A DNA stretch of 50,606 nucleotides from CAYNYM01 sp049366815. GTDB lineage: Bacteria; Desulfobacterota; DSM-4660; Desulfatiglandales; HGW-15. The notes beneath the pieces are model-generated. The model did no database searches and was not told the origin of the DNA. It saw nothing but the letters and a program-made list of their open reading frames with translations. Positions 25,782 through 35,278 of this stretch are shown piece after piece. The position numbers were made by a program, and so were the translations under genes. The stretch is taken from contig JBMNCO010000011.1 of the NCBI GenBank assembly GCA_049366815.1, forward strand, positions 1 through 50,606. Direction: 5' to 3'. Numbering within the stretch: position 1 is the first letter of the stretch; each line of letters starts with the position of its first letter.

Positions 25782-26354
25782 ATGAATTCCATGAACAGAC
25801 AGAACGTGAGGGGTAAGGCGATGATAGGGAAAAAGACGGTGACAGCAAAGGACACCAAGATTAATCTCAAGGTGAACGGCAAACTTCACGAACTGGACAT
25901 CGGAAGCCGTGCCCATGAGGTCGATCCTGCACATACCCTGGCCCACACCCTCAGAGAGACCCTGCGGCTCACCGGCACCAAGGTGAGCTGCGATCACGGG
26001 GCCTGCGGGGCATGCACCGTGATCATGGACGGCGTGCCCGTCCTGTCATGCATGACGCTGACCGTGGAATGTGACGGCAGGGCCGTAACGACCATTGAAG
26101 GCCTGGAAGACAAGAAAGGCGGAAGGCTGGATCCCCTCCAGCAGGCCTTCCTCGACAAGACCGCCTTCCAGTGCGGATTCTGTACTCCAGGTATGATCAT
26201 GACGGCAAAGGCACTCCTTGACAACGACCCTTCTCCCACCAGAGAGGATGTCCGGGAGGCCCTTTCAGGGAACCACTGCAGGTGCATCAGCCACTATCAG
26301 GTTGAAGAGGCCGTATTGACCGCGGCAAAGGGAGGAAACAGGACAGATGACTAA
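25782..26354 (+). CDS. Molybdenum hydroxylase 2Fe-2S subunit (4-hydroxybenzoyl-CoA reductase gamma-like)
   Basis: This is the electron-transfer subunit of a xanthine-oxidase-family enzyme. Of 190 residues, Cys70, Cys75, Cys78 and Cys90 (CDHGACGACTV) form the plant-type [2Fe-2S] cluster. Cys131, Cys134, Cys166 and Cys168 (QCGFCTPGMIM and NHCRCISHY) form the second. The last motif departs from the usual LCRCTGY, but both cysteines are kept. The protein has about 20 more N-terminal residues than most relatives. GAGGGGGG before the ATG at 25782 favours this start. Its end overlaps the next gene by 8 bases, indicating coupling. Confidence 0.92.
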   Translation: MNSMNRQNVRGKAMIGKKTVTAKDTKINLKVNGKLHELDIGSRAHEVDPAHTLAHTLRETLRLTGTKVSCDHGACGACTVIMDGVPVLSCMTLTVECDGRAVTTIEGLEDKKGGRLDPLQQAFLDKTAFQCGFCTPGMIMTAKALLDNDPSPTREDVREALSGNHCRCISHYQVEEAVLTAAKGGNRTDD

Positions 26355-28617
26355 CGGTTACAGGTTTATCGGCAAGGAATCACCTCGCAAGGACGCCCGG
26401 GAGATCGTGACCGGAAGGGCGGAATTCATCGATGACCTCAAGCTGCCGGACATGCTTTACGCAAAGGTGCTGAGGAGCCCCCATCCCCACGCCGAAATCA
26501 GACGGATCGACACAAGGATTGCGGAATCCATGCCGGGCGTTGAGGCGGTGCTGACACACAAAAACGTTCCGGACTGGAAGGGCGGCACCCCGTTTCACAT
26601 CAGGGTCCTTGACAGGAAAGTCCGATTTGTCGGTGATGCGGTCGCCCTTGTTGCGGCCGAAACCGAACAGGGGGCACTGGAGGCCCTGGAGTCAATCTCC
26701 GTGGAATATGAACCCCTGCCGGCCGTCTATGACGTAGAGGAGGCGCTGGATTCCGGGGCCCCGCAACTTTACGAAGAATTTCCCGGGAACATTATTCCCG
26801 AAGGGTTCCCCCTCTATGGGCCGGGTTGTCTGACAAAGCTGGTTTCCGGCGATGTAGAAAAGGGCTTCAATGAGGCCGATGCCATTTATGAAGGGACCTA
26901 CGCCTATGAAATGGTCGCGAATCCCCTTGCCATCGAGCCCCCCGGGGTGATTGCGCGATGGGAGGGGAATGACAGACTCACCATCTGGTCGGCTACCCAG
27001 AGTGCAAGCTGGCATCGTTTTGTGATGCTGCCCTCCATGGGTTTTCCCGACATCCGCGCCATCTCGACCCACTGTGGGGGCAGTTTCGGTTCCAAGAACT
27101 ATTCGCTCCTCCCCTGCTTTTACGCCTCTGCCTTGGCCCGGGAAACAGGCAGGCCCGTCAAGATGTGTTTCACCAAGGAAGAGCAGTTCGGGGCCTTCAT
27201 CCTGCGACCGGGCTCCAGGTTCAGGAGCAAGGTCGGGGTCAAAAAGGACGGCACCGTGACGGCGGTTTCCGGGGAATGGTTTTTTGATACGGGCGCTGCT
27301 TCGGACATTGCTCAAGCCCAGGTGGCCGTGGGTTGCGGCGAATTGCAGCTCATGCTCAGGTGCGACAACTGGGATCTCTCTACAAAGATTGTCTGCACCA
27401 ACCGGAACCCCTCGGGTATTGTGAGGGGTTTTGGTGGACAGGAGCTGGAGTCCTCCTTTCTGCCCACGCTCTATGGGGCCATGGAAAAGCTCGACTTGGA
27501 TCCCCTGGCCTTTTTCAAGAAAAACTATGTCAAACCCGGTGAAGGGTATTACTGGCGGGATGGAAAGTGGTATGTCAACCGCGGGATCGACTATTCAAAG
27601 GCCATGGACGAGGGCGCAAAGGCCTTTGGCTGGCACCGGAAGTGGAAGGGGTGGTTGGAACCCACGGCGGTCAAGGGCAAAAAGCGGATCGGTGTAGGTC
27701 TCGGGGTCCACGGCAATGCGGATGTGGGGGAAGACATATCCGAGGCCTACGTCCGGTTGACCCCGGACGGGAGGGTGACCGTTCATATCTGCATTTCAGA
27801 GTCGGGGATGGGTCAAAGAAGCAGTCTATGCAAGATGGTCGCAGAAATTCTCCAGATCCCTATTGAACGTGTGAGCATGTCGCCGGCCGACACCCTCGTA
27901 AACCCCTTTGAATTCGGACTGGTGGGTTCCAGAGGGACCTATGCCGTTGGAAGCGCCGCCATAGGGGCCGCCGAGGACGCCAAAAAGAAACTGCTTGAAA
28001 GCGCCGCGCCGCTGCTTGAGGCATCGCCCGGGGAGCTGGATACCCGTGACGGCCGGGTTTTTGTCAAAGAGAGGCCTGGGAAAGGCCTTTCCTGGAGCAG
28101 GGTCATGGGAATTGTACGGACCTGTACGGGTTATGCGCGCTTTGAACCCGACTTCAGCATCCCAAACTTCTTCATCCTTTTCGTGGAGGTCGCCGTGGAC
28201 ACGGAGACCGGGAAAATAGATCTTCTGGACATCGTTGGGGCATCTGATGTGGGCCAGATTATTGATCCCCTTGCCCTCAAGGGGCAACTTCATGGATGTC
28301 TCGGGTCCGGAGGAGTGGATACGGCCGTGTTTGAGGAGACGATCCTGGACCCGTCGACGGGCCGCATCGTAAATGCCAACATGATCGACTACAAGTGGCG
28401 CACCTTTCGCGAACTTCCCGCGATTCGAGACGTTTTTCTCGAAACCCCCATGCAGACCCATCGATTGAATGCTTTGGGCTTTGGGGAAACCACCACATCT
28501 CCCGGGCCAAGTGCCGTCCTGATGGCCGCATCCAATGCCATCGGGGTTCGCCTGACCCAGTACCCGCTCACACCTGACAAGATTCTGAGAACTTTATCAA
28601 GCAAGGAAGGAAGATAG
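26347..28617 (+). CDS. Molybdenum hydroxylase large subunit (molybdopterin-binding)
   Basis: The 756-residue catalytic subunit binds the molybdenum cofactor. It begins GKESPRKDAREIVTGRAEFIDDL, the usual N-terminal domain. Cofactor-binding segments THCGGSFGSKNY and RGFGGQELESSF (about residues 240 and 360) follow, with GSRGTYAVGSAAIGAAED near 520. The catalytic Glu is in LGFGETTTSPGPSAVLMAA (about residue 714). With its partner subunits it belongs to the aldehyde oxidase/4-hydroxybenzoyl-CoA reductase group, and the FAD partner points to the latter. The substrate may be another aromatic CoA ester. It is translationally coupled to the gene before it, and 6 bases separate it from the next. Confidence 0.92.
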   Translation: MTNGYRFIGKESPRKDAREIVTGRAEFIDDLKLPDMLYAKVLRSPHPHAEIRRIDTRIAESMPGVEAVLTHKNVPDWKGGTPFHIRVLDRKVRFVGDAVALVAAETEQGALEALESISVEYEPLPAVYDVEEALDSGAPQLYEEFPGNIIPEGFPLYGPGCLTKLVSGDVEKGFNEADAIYEGTYAYEMVANPLAIEPPGVIARWEGNDRLTIWSATQSASWHRFVMLPSMGFPDIRAISTHCGGSFGSKNYSLLPCFYASALARETGRPVKMCFTKEEQFGAFILRPGSRFRSKVGVKKDGTVTAVSGEWFFDTGAASDIAQAQVAVGCGELQLMLRCDNWDLSTKIVCTNRNPSGIVRGFGGQELESSFLPTLYGAMEKLDLDPLAFFKKNYVKPGEGYYWRDGKWYVNRGIDYSKAMDEGAKAFGWHRKWKGWLEPTAVKGKKRIGVGLGVHGNADVGEDISEAYVRLTPDGRVTVHICISESGMGQRSSLCKMVAEILQIPIERVSMSPADTLVNPFEFGLVGSRGTYAVGSAAIGAAEDAKKKLLESAAPLLEASPGELDTRDGRVFVKERPGKGLSWSRVMGIVRTCTGYARFEPDFSIPNFFILFVEVAVDTETGKIDLLDIVGASDVGQIIDPLALKGQLHGCLGSGGVDTAVFEETILDPSTGRIVNANMIDYKWRTFRELPAIRDVFLETPMQTHRLNALGFGETTTSPGPSAVLMAASNAIGVRLTQYPLTPDKILRTLSSKEGR

Positions 28618-28623
28618 AAAGAG

Positions 28624-29601
28624 ATGAGATCCTTTAACCATGTCAATGCGAAATCAGTGAGGGAGGCCGTCCGCCTGCTCCAGGAACACAAAGGCGGGGC
28701 AACAGTCTTGGCGGGCGGAACCGACCTTCTCGGCGTCCTCAAGGACAGGATCCTGGCCTCCTATCCCGAGACCGTCATAAACATCAAGACCATACCCAAC
28801 CTGGAACATATCGAGGAAAAGGCCGCAGGGCTGAAGATAGGAGCCTTGACCCGACTTGTGGATATTGTGAAATCCCCGATCGTCTTATCGGGGTTCTGCG
28901 CCCTCGCCGAGGCGGCGAAATCCGTAGCAACCCCCCTTATCCGCAATATGGGCACCATTGGGGGAAACCTCTGTCAGGACGTGCGCTGCTGGTATTATCG
29001 CTACCCCCATCAAATGGGAGGCCGCATGATCTGCCGCCGCAAGGGAAAGGGCCCCTGTTTCGCCGTGAAGGGTGACAACCGTTACAATGCGATCATGGGA
29101 GCCAAGGCCTGTTTTGCGGTCTGCCCCTCGGATACGGCCATCGCCCTGACGGCCCTTGGATCCGGGGTCAAGATCGTCGGACCGAACGGGACCCGGACCC
29201 TCCCCATCGGCGACTTTTACACACCCATGGGCTACGCCCTGAACCCGGACGAAATTCTCACTGAGATCAAGATACCCAAACCCCCGCAGGGATGCAGACA
29301 GACGTTCCTCAAATTCACCCTGAGAGAGCCCGTCGATTTCGCCGTCGTAAGCGTGGCATCCCTGTTAACGGTCAAGGACGGCGTTTGCACCCAAGCAAGG
29401 ATAGTCCTCGGCGGAGTGGCCCCCACACCGCTAAGGGCCCGGGGGGCCGAACAGGCGATCGAGGGGAGAACCGTCAACAAGGCCACAGCAGAGGAGGCGG
29501 CCGAGGCCGCGGTCTCCGGGGCAAAGCCCCTCAGCAAAAACGCATACAAGATTGAGATAACAAAGGCACTGGTAAAAAGAGCGATTCTTTCCCAATGTTA
29601 G
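28624..29601 (+). CDS. Molybdenum hydroxylase FAD subunit with cysteine-rich [4Fe-4S]-type insert
   Basis: The 325-residue subunit binds FAD (TVLAGGTDLLGVLK, residues 27-40; NMGTIGGNLCQDVRC, 108-122). After Cys122 comes an insert with Cys137, Cys145, Cys163 and Cys167 (segment CWYYRYPHQMGGRMICRR, then GKGPCFAVKG). The pattern and position match the beta subunit of 4-hydroxybenzoyl-CoA reductase, whose extra [4Fe-4S] cluster supports reductive dehydroxylation with low-potential electrons. That family match is from memory and is the main argument for the enzyme assignment. It completes the three-gene operon; the ligase follows after 148 bases. Confidence 0.88.
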   Translation: MRSFNHVNAKSVREAVRLLQEHKGGATVLAGGTDLLGVLKDRILASYPETVINIKTIPNLEHIEEKAAGLKIGALTRLVDIVKSPIVLSGFCALAEAAKSVATPLIRNMGTIGGNLCQDVRCWYYRYPHQMGGRMICRRKGKGPCFAVKGDNRYNAIMGAKACFAVCPSDTAIALTALGSGVKIVGPNGTRTLPIGDFYTPMGYALNPDEILTEIKIPKPPQGCRQTFLKFTLREPVDFAVVSVASLLTVKDGVCTQARIVLGGVAPTPLRARGAEQAIEGRTVNKATAEEAAEAAVSGAKPLSKNAYKIEITKALVKRAILSQC

Positions 29602-29749
29602 GCGAAAAACAATCTCCTGGAGACGCGGAAGGTCGAACGTCGTCGCGGCAGAAATCACCTTCACAGAGAGGTTCAGGCTTCATCTGTCTTTATCCGCCTC
29701 ACCGCATCACTGCGCGCGATCATCAATTTCATCCCGGAGGGTTTGAAAC

Positions 29750-31354
29750 ATGCAGAAAAGATTGATCCTGAGGGAACTGAGCCGATACAACATCGGGACC
29801 TATGCCGATGTCATTTACAGAAATGCCCTTCTTCGTGCCGACTGGGAGGCCTTCATATACGGGAAGGAGCGGATCACCTTCGCTCAATTCAACGGCAGGG
29901 TGAACAACCTCATACACGCCTTGCTCTCCTTGGGCGTGGTCAAGGGAGATGTGCTCGGGATCCTGTCCTGGAACGGCCTCGAATGCAACGATATCTGCGG
30001 GGCGGCCATGAAGGGGGGATATATCGCGTCTCCCTTTAACCCCAGACTCAAGGCGGAGGAACTGCAATACCTCATCAATTACTCAGAGGCAAACACGCTC
30101 TTTGTCGGTGCTGAATTCATTGAGATGGTCGGGGAATTGCGGCCGCGCCTGACAAAGGTCAAGCACTTCATCTCCCTCGGAGAACCTTTTTCAGGGATGA
30201 TTTCTTATGAAAAGCTCCTGGTGGGGGATGGGGACAGGGAGCCTGACGTTCAGGTCGAAGAGGACGACCCCTTGATTATCTTCTATACCAGCGGCACCAC
30301 AGGGCTTCCCCGTGGGGCGCTCTACACCCATTTCCGCAAAATGGAGGAGTCCCGAACCAAGGCCCTGCAATTGCGCGTAGAGGAAGGAGACAGGAGCGTC
30401 GCGGTGTTGCCACTGTTTCATATTGGGGGCTGGAGTTACTTCTGGACCTTCTTTTGTGCCGGGGCATGCAATATCATCATGTCCCAGAGGAACTTCGATC
30501 CCGAGGCCACCCTGCGAACGATCCAGGACGAAAAGGCCACCGACATTCACATCGTTCCGACCCAGCTGGTGGCCATTCTGAACCTTGACAACCTCGAAGA
30601 TTGCGACCTGAGCGCACTCAAGCGTATCTGGTACGCCGCCTCCCCCATGCCCACGGAGATATTGCGACGTGGAATCGAGGCCTTTGGCCCCCGATTCATG
30701 CAATGTTACGGACAGTCGGAGTCCGGTCCGGACATCACCTTCCTTTCAGACAGGGATCACCAGGTCGTTTATAAATCAGCCGATGAACAGGCCATCCTGG
30801 CCTCCTGTGGCAGGCCGTGCGAAACCGTTCATATGAGGATCATTGATGAAGCAAACAATGATTTAGGTCCCGGGGAAGTGGGAGAGATTATTGTGCGCAG
30901 CAAGAGGGTCATGAAGGAATACTGGCGGCGACCCGACGAGACGAGCGAAACACTGATCGATGGATGGCTTCACACAGGAGACATGGGCTACTACGACGAT
31001 AAGGGCTATGTCTTTATTGTGGACCGGAAAAAGGACATGATCATCACCGGCGGAGAAAATGTTTATCCCCGTGAGGTGGAGGAAATCCTTTACAGGCACC
31101 CGGCGATCAATGAGGCCGCCGTCATCGGTATCCCCGACCCCTACTGGGTGGAAAAGGTTCATGCCGTGGTCACTCTGAAGAGGGGTGCACAGGCTACCGA
31201 AGAGGAAATCAGGGAGTTTTGCAAGGCGCATCTGGCCGGGTACAAAACCCCCAAATCCGTTGAGTTTGTCATTTCCCTGCCAAAGAATCCCCAGGGCAAA
31301 ATCCTGAAGAGAGAACTGAGCGCCGGGTATTCTCAAAAGCAGAGGACCATGTAG
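29750..31354 (+). CDS. Acyl-CoA ligase (AMP-forming)
   Basis: The enzyme activates a carboxylic acid to its CoA thioester through an acyl-adenylate. The 534 residues hold the P-loop motif YTSGTTGLPRGALYTH (about 180-195), the GYYDDKGYVFIVDRKKDMIITGGENVYP region and the C-terminal catalytic lysine in KNPQGKILKREL. All key residues are intact. Adjacent to a 4-hydroxybenzoyl-CoA-reductase-like enzyme, an aromatic acid such as 4-hydroxybenzoate is a fair guess, but a fatty acid cannot be excluded. GGAGGG lies about 9 bases before the ATG. It ends only 15 bases from the convergent maturation gene. Confidence 0.9.
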   Translation: MQKRLILRELSRYNIGTYADVIYRNALLRADWEAFIYGKERITFAQFNGRVNNLIHALLSLGVVKGDVLGILSWNGLECNDICGAAMKGGYIASPFNPRLKAEELQYLINYSEANTLFVGAEFIEMVGELRPRLTKVKHFISLGEPFSGMISYEKLLVGDGDREPDVQVEEDDPLIIFYTSGTTGLPRGALYTHFRKMEESRTKALQLRVEEGDRSVAVLPLFHIGGWSYFWTFFCAGACNIIMSQRNFDPEATLRTIQDEKATDIHIVPTQLVAILNLDNLEDCDLSALKRIWYAASPMPTEILRRGIEAFGPRFMQCYGQSESGPDITFLSDRDHQVVYKSADEQAILASCGRPCETVHMRIIDEANNDLGPGEVGEIIVRSKRVMKEYWRRPDETSETLIDGWLHTGDMGYYDDKGYVFIVDRKKDMIITGGENVYPREVEEILYRHPAINEAAVIGIPDPYWVEKVHAVVTLKRGAQATEEEIREFCKAHLAGYKTPKSVEFVISLPKNPQGKILKRELSAGYSQKQRTM

Positions 31355-31369
31355 GGTCACAAATCATGC

Positions 31370-32179
31370 TCATCTATTGAAACGGCGCATGATCGCTTCG
31401 AGTACCCCGCCGCCGACAGCCCGGGCCTTTTCGGATATCGTGTAGCAGTAGGCCCTCTCTCCCCTGGGGTCCACATCTCCGACTTTCTCGTTTTCCACGA
31501 TTTCTATCTCCTGGATGAGGCCTCTCAGGACACCGTCAATGCCCGCTGACACGGGTGTCTCCCCTACAAACAGCACCACCTCACCCTTTTTTACTTTGTC
31601 GCCTATGGCCTTCACGTGTCTTACCCTGCCGGCATGGGGCGCCCGCAGGAGCCTTCCCGTTGTAACGCCCATGACGGGGCCGGGAACCCCGCTAAAGGGC
31701 GCAGCCGATCCCTCCAGGAACACCCTGCCCAGGTCGTGCCCCCTTTTGCTCTCAACCACCGCGTGGACGTCCGAAGGTGCGCTGAACCCGGGACCTATGC
31801 CGATGACCAGGGGGGCTTCATCCCTGGTCGTTCCGGTATTACGCTTGGCCATGATCGCATCCACCACCACGTCGGGCCTGAGTGCGCGGATGATATCCGC
31901 CCGGGGATCGACAATCAGGGCGACCCTGCCGGCCTCCCACATGCCAAAGACTTCCTCAGACCTGACTGCTCCCCCACCAAGCGTCCCGGCCGTCACACCC
32001 TCCACCTCCGCCTCAAGCCCATCGTAGACGGCCTCGGAGAAGGCCACGGTCCTCCTGACCGTCAGGGGACTGCTGATCTCCGTCATCGCTATCTGTCGGA
32101 TGTTTGCCATGAACAGTCGGTGGGCGATACCCGTGGCGATATCACCCGCTCCTTTGATCACCACCTTCAATGTCCTCAT
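31370..32179 (-). CDS. EF2563/YqeB-type selenium-dependent molybdenum hydroxylase maturation protein
   Basis: The 269-residue protein starts LKVVIKGAGDIATGIAHRLF, a Rossmann motif, and continues TEISSPLTVRRTVAFSEAVYDG, AIMAKRNTGTTRDEAPLVIGIGPGF and GPVMGVTTGRLLRAPHAGRV. This layout is that of the EF2563 family, associated with selenium-dependent molybdenum hydroxylases. Its biochemical activity is not established. It faces the molybdenum hydroxylase and ligase genes convergently, so it is a plausible maturation factor for that enzyme. AGGAAAGGG lies before the ATG at 32179. Other parts of the selenium pathway are not in this window. Confidence 0.85.
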   Translation of the reverse strand: MRTLKVVIKGAGDIATGIAHRLFMANIRQIAMTEISSPLTVRRTVAFSEAVYDGLEAEVEGVTAGTLGGGAVRSEEVFGMWEAGRVALIVDPRADIIRALRPDVVVDAIMAKRNTGTTRDEAPLVIGIGPGFSAPSDVHAVVESKRGHDLGRVFLEGSAAPFSGVPGPVMGVTTGRLLRAPHAGRVRHVKAIGDKVKKGEVVLFVGETPVSAGIDGVLRGLIQEIEIVENEKVGDVDPRGERAYCYTISEKARAVGGGVLEAIMRRFNR

Positions 32180-32212
32180 CTATAAGGCCCTTTCCTGTGA
32201 CAGATCCTATTG

Positions 32213-32248
32213 GTGCTCATTCGGAAATGAGTATTTCCGGACGGAAAC
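32213..32248. repeat. Solo end of the palindromic repeat, copy C
   Basis: GTGCTCATTCGGAAATGAG followed by ATTTCCGGACGGAAAC matches the left hairpin end of copy A (60-95), with a TCGGAAAT/ATTTCCGGA stem. The interior of the element is missing. It lies in the divergent gap 32180-32558. Confidence 0.6.
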
Positions 32249-32331
32249 TACTTGTTGGGACAATATACACCTACAAAACTTAGAATATTTATATCTTGAA
32301 TGCAAATTTATTCAGGCTGATGTGTTTTCCG

Positions 32332-32361
32332 TTGACATCAAAGCCTGCCCCTTTCTATAGT
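32332..32361 (+). promoter_or_regulatory. Strong sigma70 promoter before the MFS gene
   Basis: A perfect TTGACA (32332-32337) is followed after 18 bases by TATAGT (32356-32361). Transcription should begin near 32368, giving a leader of about 190 bases. Confidence 0.6.
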
Positions 32362-32558
32362 CCTACGGAGCGGGACCCAGGCCCCATCACGATCCTGTGA
32401 ATCAGCAGAGGTGGTTCATGGGTTTTGAAATGCCGTGGCCCTCTATGGAGGGATGTCTCCCCCAAGCCGAGGCGTTTCCAGGTTTACGATGCAGCCGAAG
32501 TTAGAATCATTTTACGCCGTGAGAGATGCCGAGGGGGTCATTCAAGCGGAGAGATATC

Positions 32559-33848
32559 GTGGATCCAACGCCGACATTAAAACCCGGGGGGGACACAGGG
32601 GCACGAGACCGGCCTGCAATGCGCTCTCAGTTTTGGAAACGGTTCCCCGCCTTTTCGTCTTTTCGATACCGGGACTTCCGCTGGTTGTTTCTGAGCACCT
32701 TTTTCGCCTTCACGGCGGTATACATGCAGCAAATCACCCGGGGATGGCTCATTCTGAGGCTCAGCGACGACTCCCCCTTCGCCCTGTCCCTCGTGATGAT
32801 GTCCTTTGCCCTGCCCATGACCATCGCGTCCATGCTGGGGGGTGTCCTGGCCGACCGCCTTTCTCGAAAGCAGATCGTCATACTGTGCCAGGCCGGAAAC
32901 GGACTCACGACTCTGCTGCTTGCCACCCTTGATCTCACAGGTTTCATCCGCTTCTGGCACCTCATCGTACTCGGCTTTATAAGCGGCACCCTGGCCTCCT
33001 TTAATATACCCAGTCGACAGGCGATCACGTCCGACATTGTCCCGGAAAACGACCTCATGAACGCCATCTCACTGAACAGCGCCGGCATGAACCTGACACG
33101 GATCATCGGCCCGGCCCTGGCGGGCATCTTGATTGTATACCTCGACACGGCCGGCGTATTCTTCCTTATTGTCTTTGTCTATGCCGCCTCCGCCTTTTTG
33201 ATGGCCCTGATCAGAGAGGACAGGCAAACGGCGATCAGCAGCGGCAAGGGTGTAACCGCGGATATTGTCGAGGGGCTCAGGTATGCGCGAAGAAATCCGA
33301 CCCTTTTCGGCCTGGTGATTATGAGTTTTGTGCCGGCCCTTTTCGGCTTCCCCTATCTGGCACTGCTCCCCGCATGGGCCAGAGAGGCCCTCAATGTCGA
33401 GGCGGACGGTCTGGGTCTTTTGATGGTGGCCATGGGTCTCGGCTCTCTTGTCGGGACCCTCATCCTTGCTTCGGTCAGTCATATGAAAAGGCGAGGTCTA
33501 TTTCTTGTAATCAACAGCTTCCTCTGGGGCGTTTCGCTGATTTTCTTCGCCCGGTGCCTCTCCTTTACCACGGCCTTCCCTTCCCTGTTCATGGTGGGGC
33601 TGTTGGGCGCAGTCTTCATGTCCCTGAACATGACCCTGATGCAGTTTTATGCGTCTCCTGAAATGCGGGGACGCGTTGTCAGTATGGGGCTTATGAGCTT
33701 CGGAATCATGCCCCTGAGCGGCGTACCCTTCGGGGCAATCGCAGAGCGGATAGGCACGGCTGATTCACTTCAGATCGCCGGCCTGTTACTCTGCCTCTTT
33801 ACCGCGGTCTTTTTCTTGACATACCCCAAGTTCAGAAATATCGCTTAG
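32559..33848 (+). CDS. MFS transporter, EntS-like
   Basis: The predicted 429-residue membrane protein has about 12 hydrophobic segments. A motif resembling MFS motif A (GGVLADRLSRKQ) follows the second. NIPSRQAITSDIVPENDLMNAISLNSAGMNLTRIIGPALAG is typical of the EntS/MFS_3 exporter group. Substrate is unknown; siderophores, drugs or metabolites are possible. I prefer the GTG at 32559 because GGAGAG lies six bases upstream; an ATG at 32526 is also possible. Its stop overlaps the end of a small minus-strand frame. A strong promoter lies 200 bases upstream. Confidence 0.82.
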   Translation: MDPTPTLKPGGDTGARDRPAMRSQFWKRFPAFSSFRYRDFRWLFLSTFFAFTAVYMQQITRGWLILRLSDDSPFALSLVMMSFALPMTIASMLGGVLADRLSRKQIVILCQAGNGLTTLLLATLDLTGFIRFWHLIVLGFISGTLASFNIPSRQAITSDIVPENDLMNAISLNSAGMNLTRIIGPALAGILIVYLDTAGVFFLIVFVYAASAFLMALIREDRQTAISSGKGVTADIVEGLRYARRNPTLFGLVIMSFVPALFGFPYLALLPAWAREALNVEADGLGLLMVAMGLGSLVGTLILASVSHMKRRGLFLVINSFLWGVSLIFFARCLSFTTAFPSLFMVGLLGAVFMSLNMTLMQFYASPEMRGRVVSMGLMSFGIMPLSGVPFGAIAERIGTADSLQIAGLLLCLFTAVFFLTYPKFRNIA

Positions 33849-34117
33849 ACTGGGGTAATTTCTTTCCGGACACCCCCCTCCCATTCCCTGATGCGTCGGT
33901 CCTCATTCTCTTCATGTCTGCGTAGTGGACGCCTTCCAGATGTCATCCAGGCCATCTGCACCTGCATCTCTTTGAAGGGCGGTCCCTTATCAAAAGCAAA
34001 AATCTTGACAAAGGGGTCCAAACCATGAATCCTTGCTTTCCAGGGACCCTTATCACGCAGGGTTGTCTCTTCGTGGAGATCGTTGTGTGAGAATGGCGCC
34101 GAGGCCTGAGGCGACAT
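33845..34117 (-). other. Possible small ORF or remnant with REWEGG motif
   Basis: A minus-strand frame ending in RIREWEGGVRKEITPV overlaps the MFS stop codon. A related but frame-disrupted stretch, REWREGGVNEELSPF, occurs at 35488-35573 on the same strand. The two flank the DUF89 gene. No ribosome-binding site precedes the ATG at 34117, so it may be a remnant. Nothing else is visible in 33849-34172. Confidence 0.25.
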
Positions 34118-34172
34118 AATATATCTAAACCGCAAGATTGACCGAAAGACTTAGGAAGGGAGGCCTGAAAAG

Positions 34173-35042
34173 ATGAAACCATACCCGGAGTGTGGACTGT
34201 GCATGTTGAAATGGATGTACGAACGCGTCACCAATTCACTGGGGGATGAGCACCGTTTCTCGGTTTTACAAAAGCTCATGACCGTTCTCGCAAAGGAAAT
34301 GGACCCATCCATCAATTTGGGGACACTCTGCAACAGGAGTCTGGAAGTCGTGCATGAATTTCTTTTGGCCTCCGCCGGTTCCTATGTCCCTCTGAAAGGC
34401 AAGAGCAACGAAGCCGCCGGTCGCCTGCTGGAAGAGGCCGAGGCTTTCATAAAGGATGGTGAAACGCCGAAAATGCAATTCGAGAGGGCGTGTTGGCTCG
34501 CAGCGGTGAGCAATGTTGCGCCTATAGGCGTGCCGTCAGCCCCCTATGAGTTTTCCATGGTGGAGGCTATCATCAGGGGGCGAACGCCTCTCCCCACGCC
34601 TTCAGGGGACATTTACGAAGCAGCCTCCAGGGCCCGCAGCGTTTTCTATGTAACAGATAATGCGGGGGAAATCGGCTTCGATTCCCTCGTGATTTCCCTC
34701 CTCAAAGAGATGGGGGCGCAGGTAACGCTGGTCGTCAAGGAGGGGCCTTTTTTTGACGATGCGACTTTGGATGACGCGCATTACTTTGCCCTGGATAAGC
34801 TGGTCGACGATGTTTACCAGGTAAGCGGGGGAATCTTTGTCCCGGATGGGGATGATTCCGTTCTGTCCGAATGCTTTGAACGGAGCGATTTGGTCATTTC
34901 CAAGGGAACAGGCAACTTTGAGGCCATCAAGAATGATGTCGAAGACAAACGGGTCCTTTATCTCCTGAAATCCAAATGCCCCCCGGTCTCAAAAGAGGCG
35001 AACACACCTGAAGGAGAATTCATTGTAAGGCTGGAGGGCTAG
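34173..35042 (+). CDS. DUF89 (ARMT1-like) metal-dependent phosphatase family protein
   Basis: The 289-residue protein has the N-terminal CGLCMLKWMYERV cysteine pair common in prokaryotic DUF89 proteins. It also has the core metal-binding motif VTDNAGEIGFDSLVI (about residues 168-182), VVKEGPFFDDATLDDA, and SKGTGNFEAI near 250. The family includes damage-control phosphatases that hydrolyse phosphorylated metabolites; the substrate of this member is unknown. GGGAGG lies eight bases before the ATG. It stands alone on the plus strand. About 0.9 kb of non-coding DNA separates it from the carboxylase operon. Confidence 0.87.
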   Translation: MKPYPECGLCMLKWMYERVTNSLGDEHRFSVLQKLMTVLAKEMDPSINLGTLCNRSLEVVHEFLLASAGSYVPLKGKSNEAAGRLLEEAEAFIKDGETPKMQFERACWLAAVSNVAPIGVPSAPYEFSMVEAIIRGRTPLPTPSGDIYEAASRARSVFYVTDNAGEIGFDSLVISLLKEMGAQVTLVVKEGPFFDDATLDDAHYFALDKLVDDVYQVSGGIFVPDGDDSVLSECFERSDLVISKGTGNFEAIKNDVEDKRVLYLLKSKCPPVSKEANTPEGEFIVRLEG

Positions 35043-35278
35043 AGCCCGAGGACCGGGCACAGGGCCCTGCAGGGAAACAGCCGGGGCAGGCTTATCCGTA
35101 AACGGCCTTGCCTCACCGTCTTTTCCGGAACCGGTTTCATGAGGATAGATCGGGTGGGCGCCATAGGCACGACAGCCGGATGAACGTCATCATTGAATAG
35201 CGAAAACTTGAAGAGGGGGGTAGACGGAAAACCCCTACACAGTTCGAGGGCTGATCGTCTGAATAGGGGTTCCCGCAT

